Shown here: positions 25,969 through 33,695 of the stretch, piece after piece
Position numbering within the stretch: position 1 is the first letter of the stretch
Layout: every line of letters begins with the position of its first letter
Assembly (NCBI GenBank): GCA_036652335.1
Contig: JAVVWB010000009.1
Coordinates: 17,941 to 81,940 of the forward strand
Reading direction: 5' to 3'
DNA from: JAVVWB01 sp036652335
Lineage (GTDB): Bacteria; Synergistota; Synergistia; Synergistales; Synergistaceae
Length of the DNA: 64,000 bases
Notes under the pieces: model-generated
The model's database searches: none
What the model was told of the DNA's origin: nothing
Seen by the model: the letters and a program-made list of their open reading frames with translations, nothing else
Position numbers and translations under genes: made by a program

Positions 25969-26561
25969 CAGCTACGTCCCTCTGTTGTTATGTATTTAGA
26001 TATTTCTTCCATAGAAAGTCCTTTTAGGTGGCTAAGTTCACGTATGGTTTCGTATGCTTCTGTTTCACTTATGCCATTCTGTTCCATTATTAGTAATTTC
26101 GCTTTGTCTATGTATTTCCTACTTTCTAGTCTTTTTTCTATTGATTTGTATTCTTTTTGAGCAAGGTGGTATTCTTTGCTCCTTCTTAGACATATTTCTA
26201 GAGTAGAAAGTACGTTTTCTTTTACTATCGGTTTAGTTAAATAACCTATAGCTCCTGCTTATACAGCTTTTTGTATGTTTGTTTCATCAGAGAAAGATGT
26301 AAGTATCACCACTGTCTTTGCAAGGTTTTCATGTTTTATGATTTTTGTTGCAGCGACACCATCCATGTTTGGCATAGCAATATCTATTAGCAGTAGCTCT
26401 GGTAGGATTTCTTTGCATTTTGTTATTGCTTCCATTCCATTCGAAGCCTCTGCTTTTATCACGTATTTGCTATTTTCAAGACATTTTTTAATGGTTTCTC
26501 TTATAGAGCGGTCATCATCAGCAATGACTACAGTTATTCTACTGTTATCTTTGTTTGACAT
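25968..26561 (-). pseudogene. eutV: ethanolamine response regulator/antiterminator, interrupted by an in-frame TAA
   Basis: The open frame codes for EutV: a receiver domain (acidic IADDD, phospho-acceptor Asp in LLIDIAMPNMDG, Thr/Ser in ILTSFSD) and, in the same frame beyond an in-frame TAA, the rest of the receiver (AGAIGYLTKP, with the conserved Lys) and a full ANTAR RNA-binding domain (RKYIDKAKLLIMEQNG, SMEEISKYI). The TAA is codon 101 (26259-26261), sits exactly between KAV and AGAIGY where relatives usually carry Glu or similar, and is one base change from GAA or CAA. The 97 codons after it stay open to the TGA that overlaps eutW. As read, only a 100-residue receiver stub without the RNA-binding part can be made. 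No ATG, GTG or TTG lies close behind the stop for restart. Confidence 0.85.
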
Positions 26562-26583
26562 TTTTCCGCTCCTTTTTTCTGTT

Positions 26584-26868
26584 TTATTTTTCCAAAGTAG
26601 GAAGTAGGTATTCTACTTCTTCATGTGGGCGTGGAATTACGTGCACAGAGATGAGTTCTCCAACTCTTTCTGCTGCTGCTGCACCTGCATCTGTAGCTGC
26701 CTTTACTGCACCTACGTCGCCACGTACCATTGTTGTGACGAGTCCGCCACCAACGTGTACTTTACCGATTAGTGTTACGTTTGCTGCTTTTACCATAGCA
26801 TCTGATGCTTCGATTGTTGCTACGAGTCCTTTTGTTTCAATCATGCCAAGTGCTTTTGTTTCAGCCAT
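26584..26868 (-). CDS. eutM: bacterial microcompartment shell protein (EutM/PduA type)
   Basis: A 94-residue single-domain BMC shell protein that assembles into hexamers tiling the facets of the metabolosome. The opening ALGMIETKGLVATIEASDAM, the VGGGLVTTMVRGDVGAV pore-side segment and AERVGELISVHVIPRPH are all characteristic. The ATG has GGGAGG upstream. It is the second gene of the operon, between an ANTAR regulator and eutV. Pentamer (EutN) and other shell proteins needed for a closed compartment are not in this window. Confidence 0.95.
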   Translation of the reverse strand: MAETKALGMIETKGLVATIEASDAMVKAANVTLIGKVHVGGGLVTTMVRGDVGAVKAATDAGAAAAERVGELISVHVIPRPHEEVEYLLPTLEK

Positions 26869-26869
26869 T

Positions 26870-27451
26870 TTAGTTACCTCCCTGTTTATTTGTAAGTGTC
26901 AATATTTTTGCCACTTGAATTTTTTCCATTTTCTTACTTATTGATATTTCTTCTAAGATTTCATCAGCTTTTATTGAGTCAACTGAGTTCTCTTTCATTA
27001 TTATGTCTTTTGCTTTTTCTATTGTGCGAAGGTCATCAATTTTTTTTTCAATTTGAGTATAGTTATATTTTAGTTTGTCTAACGCTTCATAGTGTGCAAA
27101 AGCTGTTTTTATGGCCGGTATTAGGTTGCTTTCTTCAACTGGCCTAATTAAGCATCCACTTACTGCATTTAGTTTTACTTTTTCTATAACATCATCACTA
27201 TATTCACTTGTTATATAAAATAACATTTTTGTGCTTTTATCTTCTAACAGTTTCTTTCCCCACTCAAGTGATGAGAGATATGGTAAGGAGGGGTCTATTA
27301 TTACCATGTCTGGCTTTTGTGCTTGAGATATTTTAAGGAGATCAAATATATCATAAGCATTGTCTGTCAGTTCATATTTGTTTTTTTCTAATATTTGTCT
27401 GTATTTTTCTATTTCATTTTTATCAGTTAGTGCTATTTGTATTTTTTTCAT
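26870..27451 (-). CDS. ANTAR-type response regulator-like protein, first gene of the eut operon
   Basis: A 193-residue protein with a receiver-like domain (about 1-120) and a C-terminal ANTAR-like helical domain (DLRTIEKAKDIIMKENS, EKIQVAKILTLTN). The receiver keeps an Asp in VIIDPSLPYL and one acidic residue in LTDKNE, but the conserved Lys is Arg (CLIRPVEE) and the first acidic pair is reduced, so phosphorylation may be weak or absent. I start it at ATG 27451, with GGGTGG just upstream; an in-frame ATG at 27463 lacks a site. The gene lies directly after a leader with an intrinsic terminator, the classical target of ANTAR proteins. It could have taken over from the broken EutV, or be a partner of it. 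Confidence 0.75.
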   Translation of the reverse strand: MKKIQIALTDKNEIEKYRQILEKNKYELTDNAYDIFDLLKISQAQKPDMVIIDPSLPYLSSLEWGKKLLEDKSTKMLFYITSEYSDDVIEKVKLNAVSGCLIRPVEESNLIPAIKTAFAHYEALDKLKYNYTQIEKKIDDLRTIEKAKDIIMKENSVDSIKADEILEEISISKKMEKIQVAKILTLTNKQGGN

Positions 27452-27469
27452 TTTTCCACCCATTTATAT

Positions 27470-27572
27470 AAAAAAAAGGAAACGTACTTAGAACAAATCT
27501 CTGTCTAAGACGCTTCCTCACATCTGCATTCTATTCGGCAAGTTTGCTCCATTGCATAATCTGCCTCTATAC
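27470..27572 (-). promoter_or_regulatory. eut operon leader with terminator and candidate ANTAR-binding hairpins
   Basis: The transcript from the promoter at 27579-27607 runs about 120 bases before the first gene. It contains a strong intrinsic terminator (arms 27504-27517 and 27478-27492, then eight U at 27470-27477). Upstream are two small hairpins with six-base loops: 27545-27556 (TGC, loop AATGGA, GCA) and 27508-27525 (AGATGT, loop GAGGAA, GCGTCT). The second overlaps the 5' arm of the terminator, so the two folds exclude each other. This is the arrangement by which EutV-like ANTAR proteins prevent termination. The first loop has the known A1/G4 pattern; the second has G at positions 1 and 4. 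Confidence 0.7.
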
Positions 27573-27578
27573 ATTTGT

Positions 27579-27607
27579 ACTATAGCTTAGTTGCTTTTCT
27601 CTGTCAA
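27579..27607 (-). promoter_or_regulatory. sigma-70 promoter of the eut operon
   Basis: A perfect -35 TTGACA (27602-27607) and -10 TATAGT (27579-27584) are 17 bases apart on the minus strand. This is among the best promoters in the window and fits control by antitermination after a constitutive start. Confidence 0.85.
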
Positions 27608-27608
27608 G

Positions 27609-27647
27609 AAAAAAAGGCGAATTCAAATTTGAATTCGCCTTTTTTTT
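27609..27647 (-). terminator. intrinsic terminator of the NSS transporter gene
   Basis: A near-perfect palindrome (AAAAAAGGCGAATTC with its complement around AAATTT) followed by T-runs, just past the transporter stop and immediately upstream of the eut promoter. Confidence 0.88.
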
Positions 27648-27649
27648 AA

Positions 27650-29059
27650 TTAAAATTTGATGAATCCAAAGGCATTTAGTACGATTAGTATTATCATTAC
27701 CGGAGCAATATAACGACACAAAAATCTGATTACAGAAATTTTTGTTTCATTTTTGAGTGTTCCGTGATTTGTTAGTTCTTCAATTAGGTCTTCTTTTTTC
27801 ATCTTGTAACCAACATATATAGCTACTAAGATTCCACTAAGTGGCATTAGTACGTTTGATGATAGGTGGTCAAAGAGGTCAAAGAATCCTTTTCCCATGA
27901 TTTTGACAGAACCTAGGTAGCTTGAGCCATCAGCAGAAGTTGCAGCTAAGACTCCTATTAGACCAATGAATATGCAGTTGATTAGAGCTGCTTTTTTACG
28001 TGATATTTTAAATTCTTCTGATAGCCATACTGTTGGTACTTCCATTAGTGAAAGCAATGCTCCATTTGCTGCAAAGGCTGTGAGGAGGAAGAATGCAAAA
28101 AGTAGTATTTGTCCAAAGGGCATTTGCGAGAAAACAAGCGGTATTGTTATAAATAGCAATCCCGGGCCTGCACCTGGTTCAACTCCAAATGAGAATACTG
28201 TGGGGAATATTGCAAGTCCTGCAAGCATTGATACACATATATCTGCAATTGCTATTTTAAGAGGTGCAGATGTGAGGTCTGATTCTTCTGTGAAGTATGA
28301 GCCATATGTGATCATTATGCCCATGCCAAGTGATAGTTTGAAGAATGCGAGTCCAAGTGCTGTAAGTACAACTGTTGGTGTTACCTGTGAAAAGTCAACG
28401 TGGAATAAGAAGTTAAGTCCCTGTGCTGCACCAGGTAGTGTGAGTGCACGTATTACACAGATAATAAGTAATGCAAATAAAGCCGGCATCATAAATTTGA
28501 TTGCTTTTTCAATTCCTTTTGCTACACCCATGGAAATGATTGTTCCTATAACGATTAGTACTATTATCTGCCAAAATATAGGGGTCAACACTGCTTGTGA
28601 GAAGAATGCTGTACCTGCTGTTCCTACTCCTATTGAGTTGGAGAATATGTTACCTGCTGTAGCTGCGTCTACTGATGAAAATACGCCTGTGGCAGCTTTA
28701 TATGTATAGGAATATACCCAACCAGCAACACAGGTGTAAAAGAACATTATGAGGTATGCGGAGAGAGCTCCCATAAATCCAACTGCTGACCACGCTGTTT
28801 GTGGTTTGTTTTCGAGTTTTCTAAATGATCCAACTGCATTGAGTCTTGATCTACGACCAATAGCAAATTCACTGATCATTACAGGAACTCCTACAAGAAA
28901 TACGAATAATAGATAAATGACTAGAAAAGCACCGCCACCGCCGGTTCCTGTAAGGTAGGGGAATTTCCAAATGTTTCCAAGTCCTACGGCTGAGCCAAGT
29001 GCTACCATGAGTGCAGTAAGTACCGAGCTAAACCCTTCTCTGTTCTTTTCTTCTGACAA
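27650..29059 (-). CDS. neurotransmitter:sodium symporter (NSS) family transporter, copy 1
   Basis: A 469-residue Na+-coupled amino acid importer with about 11-12 helices (LeuT fold). The family opening GSAVGLGNIWKFPYLTGTGGGGAFL contributes the substrate and sodium sites in helix 1, and GMGIMITYGSY lies in helix 6. The start is TTG 29059, which has GGAGGAG at good distance; no ATG is suitably placed. It follows a PLP racemase and a DMT exporter/importer at 42 bases, so it may belong to that operon, and it ends at a terminator. The substrate may be an amino acid handled by the racemase; this is inference. Confidence 0.92.
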   Translation of the reverse strand: MSEEKNREGFSSVLTALMVALGSAVGLGNIWKFPYLTGTGGGGAFLVIYLLFVFLVGVPVMISEFAIGRRSRLNAVGSFRKLENKPQTAWSAVGFMGALSAYLIMFFYTCVAGWVYSYTYKAATGVFSSVDAATAGNIFSNSIGVGTAGTAFFSQAVLTPIFWQIIVLIVIGTIISMGVAKGIEKAIKFMMPALFALLIICVIRALTLPGAAQGLNFLFHVDFSQVTPTVVLTALGLAFFKLSLGMGIMITYGSYFTEESDLTSAPLKIAIADICVSMLAGLAIFPTVFSFGVEPGAGPGLLFITIPLVFSQMPFGQILLFAFFLLTAFAANGALLSLMEVPTVWLSEEFKISRKKAALINCIFIGLIGVLAATSADGSSYLGSVKIMGKGFFDLFDHLSSNVLMPLSGILVAIYVGYKMKKEDLIEELTNHGTLKNETKISVIRFLCRYIAPVMIILIVLNAFGFIKF

Positions 29060-29101
29060 TTAAATCTCCTCCTTTTTTGTCTTTAACACTTTAGCTAAGT
29101 A

Positions 29102-30049
29102 TTATACACTACTTTTATGTATGCTAACAATTCTTTTTTTCAGTAATCTTAAAAGTTCGGGACGTACTGTTACAATCGCAATTGCAAGCAATATTGTTGA
29201 AGCTCCTAGTATTTGGTTATGAGTTGGGTATACACCTAGTAATATTATTGTAAATAGCATCGCAAATATCATTTCTCCAGAACATAATAAGCTTACTATT
29301 GCAGCAGGTATGTATCTAAAAGCAAGAAAGTATGTTGAGTATGCAATTACACTTCCAGATGTAGATTGTATTGTCATCCATGACAATATTTCCGGTGTGA
29401 CGTTGTTTAGGTCGTCCCATCCCAAAAAGATTGTTTTGTAGATTATTAGGAGGATAGCACCAATTAGATGTGATACAAGGAGTGTCTTCATTGGATTGTA
29501 GATTTCACCTTTTAGGGTGTATTTACGCCCAAGTAGAGCTTGACCAGCTATTCCTATTACAGCAATTATTCCGTACAGTATTCCAACTATTGGCAGTTCT
29601 GAGATATTTCTGCCTTTTCCCACTCCAACGTATACACCTATTAGTATGAGTATTCCTGCTGTTATTTCTCTGTATGATACTTTTTCATGAGTAACAAATG
29701 AAGAGCAGAATATGGTTACCATCGGGAATGTGTAATGTAATATCATTGCTTCTGCAACTGACATATATTCTAGTGACATGAAGTAGCCACCACCTGCAAA
29801 TGCAACGCTTAGTACAGCAGATAGTGAGTAAAATATTATTTCATCTTTTGTGTAATTCAATAGTTCTTTTGGGCTTTTTATTAGATACCAAAGTAGAAAG
29901 ACGACAAAGACAAAGAGTCCTCTAAATATCATCGCTGTCATTAGGCTGACGTTATCGGCAACAATAAATTTCGCTATAGGCCCCATTACAGCCCAAAATA
30001 GAGCTGATATTAAGACTAATACTATGCCTTTTCCATAGTCGTTTTCCAT
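29102..30049 (-). CDS. DMT superfamily transporter (EamA domains)
   Basis: A 315-residue inner-membrane protein with about ten helices in two EamA repeats (residues 10-140 and 155-295). Members export or import amino acids and other small metabolites. It starts two bases after the stop of the racemase gene, so the two are tightly coupled; a racemase/transporter pair suggests movement of a D- or L-amino acid. No residue pattern fixes the substrate. Confidence 0.85.
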   Translation of the reverse strand: MENDYGKGIVLVLISALFWAVMGPIAKFIVADNVSLMTAMIFRGLFVFVVFLLWYLIKSPKELLNYTKDEIIFYSLSAVLSVAFAGGGYFMSLEYMSVAEAMILHYTFPMVTIFCSSFVTHEKVSYREITAGILILIGVYVGVGKGRNISELPIVGILYGIIAVIGIAGQALLGRKYTLKGEIYNPMKTLLVSHLIGAILLIIYKTIFLGWDDLNNVTPEILSWMTIQSTSGSVIAYSTYFLAFRYIPAAIVSLLCSGEMIFAMLFTIILLGVYPTHNQILGASTILLAIAIVTVRPELLRLLKKRIVSIHKSSV

Positions 30050-30051
30050 TT

Positions 30052-31128
30052 TTAGTTTTCCTCGAATATTTTTGTCACGTAAGGAGAGGTGGAGGCTGCA
30101 AGCATAGCTGTGTAGTTTGGTAAGAATGTTAGGATGTCACCCACTTTGTATTCTTTTGGGCAATCTTCTAGGTCAACTATCATGTGGTCACTAGATGAGG
30201 TTATAATTTTCACACCTTCTTGTAGAGGTGTAAGTCCTTCTATTCTTACGTCCTGTTTTCCTATGCAAAGGATTCCTTTTTTTCTGTCACCTCTGTCTTT
30301 AAAGACAGGTATGTTACCAAAAGCATCATGTCCAATTTTACCTTTTGGCATTGTAGGTTTTACTCTTATTTCCGCAAGTTCAGCTTCTATTTCCATTGTA
30401 TTTTGGTGTAGTCCATCTATGTCTACTGCAAAGGCCATGTCTCTACCAAGAAGTAGTGCTTCTCCTATTCTAAGAGAGTTTACAGCTTTGTTTAGTTCAC
30501 CTTTACATAGCTGAACATAGGAACATGAGCCACCACCAGATATTAGTGACAATTCTAGCCCTGTTTTTTCTTTAAGAGTGTCTCTTGCGTTCACGAGGTT
30601 CTGTATGTTTTCAGGCATTGGCAATACACCTGATGCACATGAAAAATTCGCTCCAACCCCAACAACTTGCAGTTTTGATGAGAGTTCTGTTATACATTCT
30701 GCTATTTCATCAATGTCTGAATACAAAAACCCTTCTCTTAAGTCTCCCATGTCAAACATTATTATTATTTTGTGTTCTATATGTAGTGTGTCACATAGTT
30801 CAGACATTTTTATTATGGTTCCTATGTCTGAGACCAGTGAATATTCACAAGTTGATATGGCTTCTACAAGTTCTGATCTCATTGGAACTCTTATTAGTGC
30901 ATATTGTAGTTTTTCAACACCTTTTTGCATGCTGTGTATGTTAAGAAGTCTACTGTCACATATTGTTCTAAATCCAGCTTCTTTGTAGGTTCTTGCTATT
31001 TCATTAAAGGCTGATATTCCTTTTGATACAGCCCAAGCATCAATTCCATTTTCGTTGCATTTTTTTATGATTCTTTGTCCGTTTTCTTTGATTCTGTTTA
31101 GGTGTACTCTCAGTAGTGGATAGGTCAT
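30052..31128 (-). CDS. PLP-dependent amino acid racemase (alanine/ornithine racemase type)
   Basis: A 358-residue fold type III PLP enzyme. The N-terminal barrel has the PLP Lys in AWAVSKGISA (in place of the VKANAYG form of Alr), followed by FDMGDLREGF, GVGANFSCASG and GGGSCSY segments, a pattern I associate with the ornithine racemase (Orr)/YhfX-like branch rather than with biosynthetic Alr. The start at ATG 31128 has AAGGTGGG upstream; the in-frame extension to 31167 does not. If it is ornithine racemase, it would feed D-ornithine to oxidative ornithine fermentation. Downstream are DMT and NSS transporters in the same orientation. Confidence 0.82.
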   Translation of the reverse strand: MTYPLLRVHLNRIKENGQRIIKKCNENGIDAWAVSKGISAFNEIARTYKEAGFRTICDSRLLNIHSMQKGVEKLQYALIRVPMRSELVEAISTCEYSLVSDIGTIIKMSELCDTLHIEHKIIIMFDMGDLREGFLYSDIDEIAECITELSSKLQVVGVGANFSCASGVLPMPENIQNLVNARDTLKEKTGLELSLISGGGSCSYVQLCKGELNKAVNSLRIGEALLLGRDMAFAVDIDGLHQNTMEIEAELAEIRVKPTMPKGKIGHDAFGNIPVFKDRGDRKKGILCIGKQDVRIEGLTPLQEGVKIITSSSDHMIVDLEDCPKEYKVGDILTFLPNYTAMLAASTSPYVTKIFEEN

Positions 31129-31187
31129 TGGTATCCCACCTTTCTTAAGGAACTTATTATACTCCAATTTACTTTTTTTTAGATATA

Positions 31188-31221
31188 AAAAATGAGTAGA
31201 ACTTTCGTCCCACTCATTTTT
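31188..31221 (-). terminator. intrinsic terminator of the rhodanese gene
   Basis: AAAAATGAGT and ACTCATTTTT form a ten-pair stem with a fourteen-base loop and a T tail on the minus strand, about 40 bases past the rhodanese stop. Confidence 0.8.
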
Positions 31222-31260
31222 ATATTGTTTTGTTATTTTATTGTTTTATTTCTCTGTTTT

Positions 31261-32409
31261 TTATTTCTCTATTGGTAGTTCTTTTCTACCAGCCCATGCT
31301 TGGAAGCCTTCGTCATAGCAATGTGATTTGTTAAATCCAGCATAACGAAGTGCCATTGTAACATATGCTGCTCTTACACCTGCTGTGTCGTAGACTACAA
31401 TTTCACTGTCTTTTGTGATTCCCTTTTCAGCTAGAAGTTCTGCTATTTCTGTTTCTGATCTGTAGTGGTGTCCATCTTTTGTAAATTTACTCATTTCTAT
31501 GTGAACTGCTCCGGGGAGACGACCCGTTCTCTTCTCACCAAATGGTTTTATTGTACCAAGGTATTCTCCTTCTGTTCTTACGTCTATTATTGCAAGACCA
31601 GGTTTACCTATGTTGTTGTTTATCCATTCTGTATCAACGAGGTAGTTAGCTTTGTATTTGTGGATTGTGAATGCAACAGGCTTGTTTTTATGGTTTGCTT
31701 TTGATATTGCTCCGCCTACTTCTTTCCATGCTGTAAGTCCGCCATCAAGGATTTTTGCATTTTTTATTCCTGCCATCCTTAAAATCCAAACTGTCCATCC
31801 ACTCTGTCCCCAACCACCAGCATCACAGTATGCAACGACGGTTTTTTTACCATTTATTCCAAGAGCACCTATTCTTTTCGCCATTGTGGCAGGAGAGTAG
31901 ATTGTTCCGTATTTCATTGTTCCTGATGGTACGCTCATGTTAGCAAAGTATGTCCATGATGCGTTTACTGAACCAGCTATGTGCCCTCCTGTGTATAGGC
32001 TTGCAGGTCTTGAGTCAACGATTATTACGTTGTTTTTGTTTGCTTTGAGCCATTCAGCTGTAACAAGTATGCTTTCTTTAGTTTCGGGGTCACCTTCATT
32101 AAGAGGTGTAGGCTTTATAGGACGTCCTTCTAAAGCAGGTGTTGATGTAGGTGCCGTTTCTTTGGTATCAGCTGACGTTGTATTGGTTGTCTGTGTAGCA
32201 TTGGTTGTCTGTGTAGCATTGGTTGTTGTATTTGTTTTTGTTTCAGCAGGAGCTGTAGTTTTTGATTTGTCTGTTGAGTTGTCTACAGTTATTGTTATTG
32301 ATGATTCGGTTGTAGTGTTTTGCGTTGTTTTAGCTTCTTCTGCAAATGCCGCCATGGATGTTCCAAGTATTGTTGCCATTATTACTGTTGATATAAGTTT
32401 TTTATTCAT
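31261..32409 (-). CDS. secreted tandem-domain rhodanese-like sulfurtransferase
   Basis: A 382-residue exported protein: signal peptide (MNKKLISTVIMATILGTSMAAFA), a low-complexity Thr/Asn-rich linker (about residues 28-92), then two rhodanese domains (about 115-235 and 250-380). Unusually, the only catalytic-position cysteine is in the first domain (Cys195, VVAYCDAGGW), while the second reads VVYDTAGVRA with Asp341. In common two-domain sulfurtransferases the second domain carries the cysteine. It would act in the periplasm or be attached outside, perhaps on thiosulfate or other sulfane donors. It has its own promoter (32464-32491) and terminator. Confidence 0.85.
   Translation of the reverse strand: MNKKLISTVIMATILGTSMAAFAEEAKTTQNTTTESSITITVDNSTDKSKTTAPAETKTNTTTNATQTTNATQTTNTTSADTKETAPTSTPALEGRPIKPTPLNEGDPETKESILVTAEWLKANKNNVIIVDSRPASLYTGGHIAGSVNASWTYFANMSVPSGTMKYGTIYSPATMAKRIGALGINGKKTVVAYCDAGGWGQSGWTVWILRMAGIKNAKILDGGLTAWKEVGGAISKANHKNKPVAFTIHKYKANYLVDTEWINNNIGKPGLAIIDVRTEGEYLGTIKPFGEKRTGRLPGAVHIEMSKFTKDGHHYRSETEIAELLAEKGITKDSEIVVYDTAGVRAAYVTMALRYAGFNKSHCYDEGFQAWAGRKELPIEK
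32183..32226 (-). repeat. 18-base tandem repeat inside the rhodanese linker
   Basis: The unit TTGGTTGTCTGTGTAGCA occurs twice in a row (32183-32200, 32201-32218) followed by a partial third copy. It codes for the Asn-Ala-Thr-Gln-Thr-Thr repeats of the linker. The 18-base period keeps frame, so copy number changes would only alter linker length. Confidence 0.85.
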
Positions 32410-32463
32410 AGTGTCATCCCTTCTTCATTCAACATTTTTTTGCTATTCTAGTATCACGTAAAG

Positions 32464-32491
32464 ATTATAACCTTTAGTCTTTTTATTGCAA
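32464..32491 (-). promoter_or_regulatory. sigma-70 promoter for the rhodanese gene
   Basis: A perfect TATAAT (32464-32469) and TTGCAA (32486-32491) are 16 bases apart on the minus strand, about 55 bases from the start codon. Confidence 0.7.
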
Positions 32492-32507
32492 ATACACTTT
32501 TGCTATT

Positions 32508-33686
32508 TTAGACTTCAGTTGTGAAGTTGTCCATTATCCATTTTGCTGATCTTCTTGCTTCGTTGAAGTTAACGGTGTCTTGCATTGTCCAAGAAAATGT
32601 TTCTTGATTTCTAGTTGATATCCAGTCTCTAAACTCAATTACATAATTTTTCCTTATTAAGTTGTCTATGAATAAATCCTGTCTTTTTCTACCCCATAAC
32701 ATTCTGGATGATAGGGCACCTGTAAGTACTAATTTTTCGGCCGTTTCTTGTAGTAAGGAGTTAATTCCCTTTTTGTACGCAGTTCTAAGTACTATTACTC
32801 TTTTACCTGCTGTTAGTATTTCTATCATTGTGTCATATTGGTCTTCAGTACAGAATATTTGTTGTGATAGCCCATATAAAGCTATTCGTGGATCATAGGA
32901 GTTTTCTTCTTTTATAAATACTTTTACAGATCCAGTAGCGTGATATTCTATGGCTTTTATTGTTTTTACGGCCTCAGGCTCGAGGTGTCCTAGGACAAGG
33001 ATTAGTAGTTCCGCCTTTTCTTGTTCTGCTATAAGTGAAAGGTGTACTATTTTTCTTTTTATCCATTCAGAGGTTATGCAATATTCTCCGTTGTTACCTC
33101 CTATTATCAATGACCAAACTTTTTCTGCTTTTGGAGGGTATTCCGTTAAATATCTTTCTTTTGCACTTTCTATTTTGGAGTTGTCTATGTCGCTCATGTT
33201 TCCTGTTATAGTAAAGATGTTTGTTTTTCTTTCGGGAAATTCGTTGTCTGGTATTATTGCAAAATCAAATGGTTCTGTGCCAAGCGGCTCAGGTGTGTTT
33301 ATGGTCGTAGAGTAGCATCTCCATATCAAACCAAGAGCAAGGTTGTAGGGAGCAGATGAACTACCAGAGGATATCATCAAGACTTCTTCTGATCCTTCCC
33401 TTATGTTTCTTTCTGCAAATAATTGTCCAACATGGCGAACGAGCATATCACCGTTTGATGCCGCCAACCATTCTCTAGCATCTCTTCTGTTTGCAAACAT
33501 TAAGTTTCGAGATGCGTTTTGTACTTTTGTTTTCTGTACCCCACTAAGTTTAGGAATTTTTGTCTCTAATATTTCCATTCCACCTAATTTAGAGAGCCAA
33601 TAGGAAATTCCATCACAGTTTGAGTCATGTATTTTATCTCCGTCTTTTAATACTAGAACAAATTTTACTTTTTTATTAAATAACAT
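32508..33686 (-). CDS. ELM1-like (DUF1022) GT-B-fold protein at the end of the lipid A operon
   Basis: A 392-residue soluble protein similar in outline to the mitochondrial-fission ELM1/DUF1022 group, which has a GT-B glycosyltransferase-like fold. It has the Gly-rich SLIIGGNNGEYCITSEWI segment near the middle and a C-terminal half rich in strand-helix units. These proteins occur in Gram-negative bacteria, often beside LPS genes, but their reaction is not established. It begins nine bases after kdsB and is the last gene of the Kdo/lipid A operon, so an outer-membrane sugar role is plausible. The family assignment is moderate. Confidence 0.6.
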   Translation of the reverse strand: MLFNKKVKFVLVLKDGDKIHDSNCDGISYWLSKLGGMEILETKIPKLSGVQKTKVQNASRNLMFANRRDAREWLAASNGDMLVRHVGQLFAERNIREGSEEVLMISSGSSSAPYNLALGLIWRCYSTTINTPEPLGTEPFDFAIIPDNEFPERKTNIFTITGNMSDIDNSKIESAKERYLTEYPPKAEKVWSLIIGGNNGEYCITSEWIKRKIVHLSLIAEQEKAELLILVLGHLEPEAVKTIKAIEYHATGSVKVFIKEENSYDPRIALYGLSQQIFCTEDQYDTMIEILTAGKRVIVLRTAYKKGINSLLQETAEKLVLTGALSSRMLWGRKRQDLFIDNLIRKNYVIEFRDWISTRNQETFSWTMQDTVNFNEARRSAKWIMDNFTTEV

Positions 33687-33695
33687 TAAAGTTAT

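Noticed and set aside
26259..26261. TAA in eutV read as a recoded sense codon
   Set aside because: The stop is TAA, not TGA (selenocysteine) or TAG (pyrrolysine), and no recoding structure is apparent; a mutation or sequencing error is simpler.
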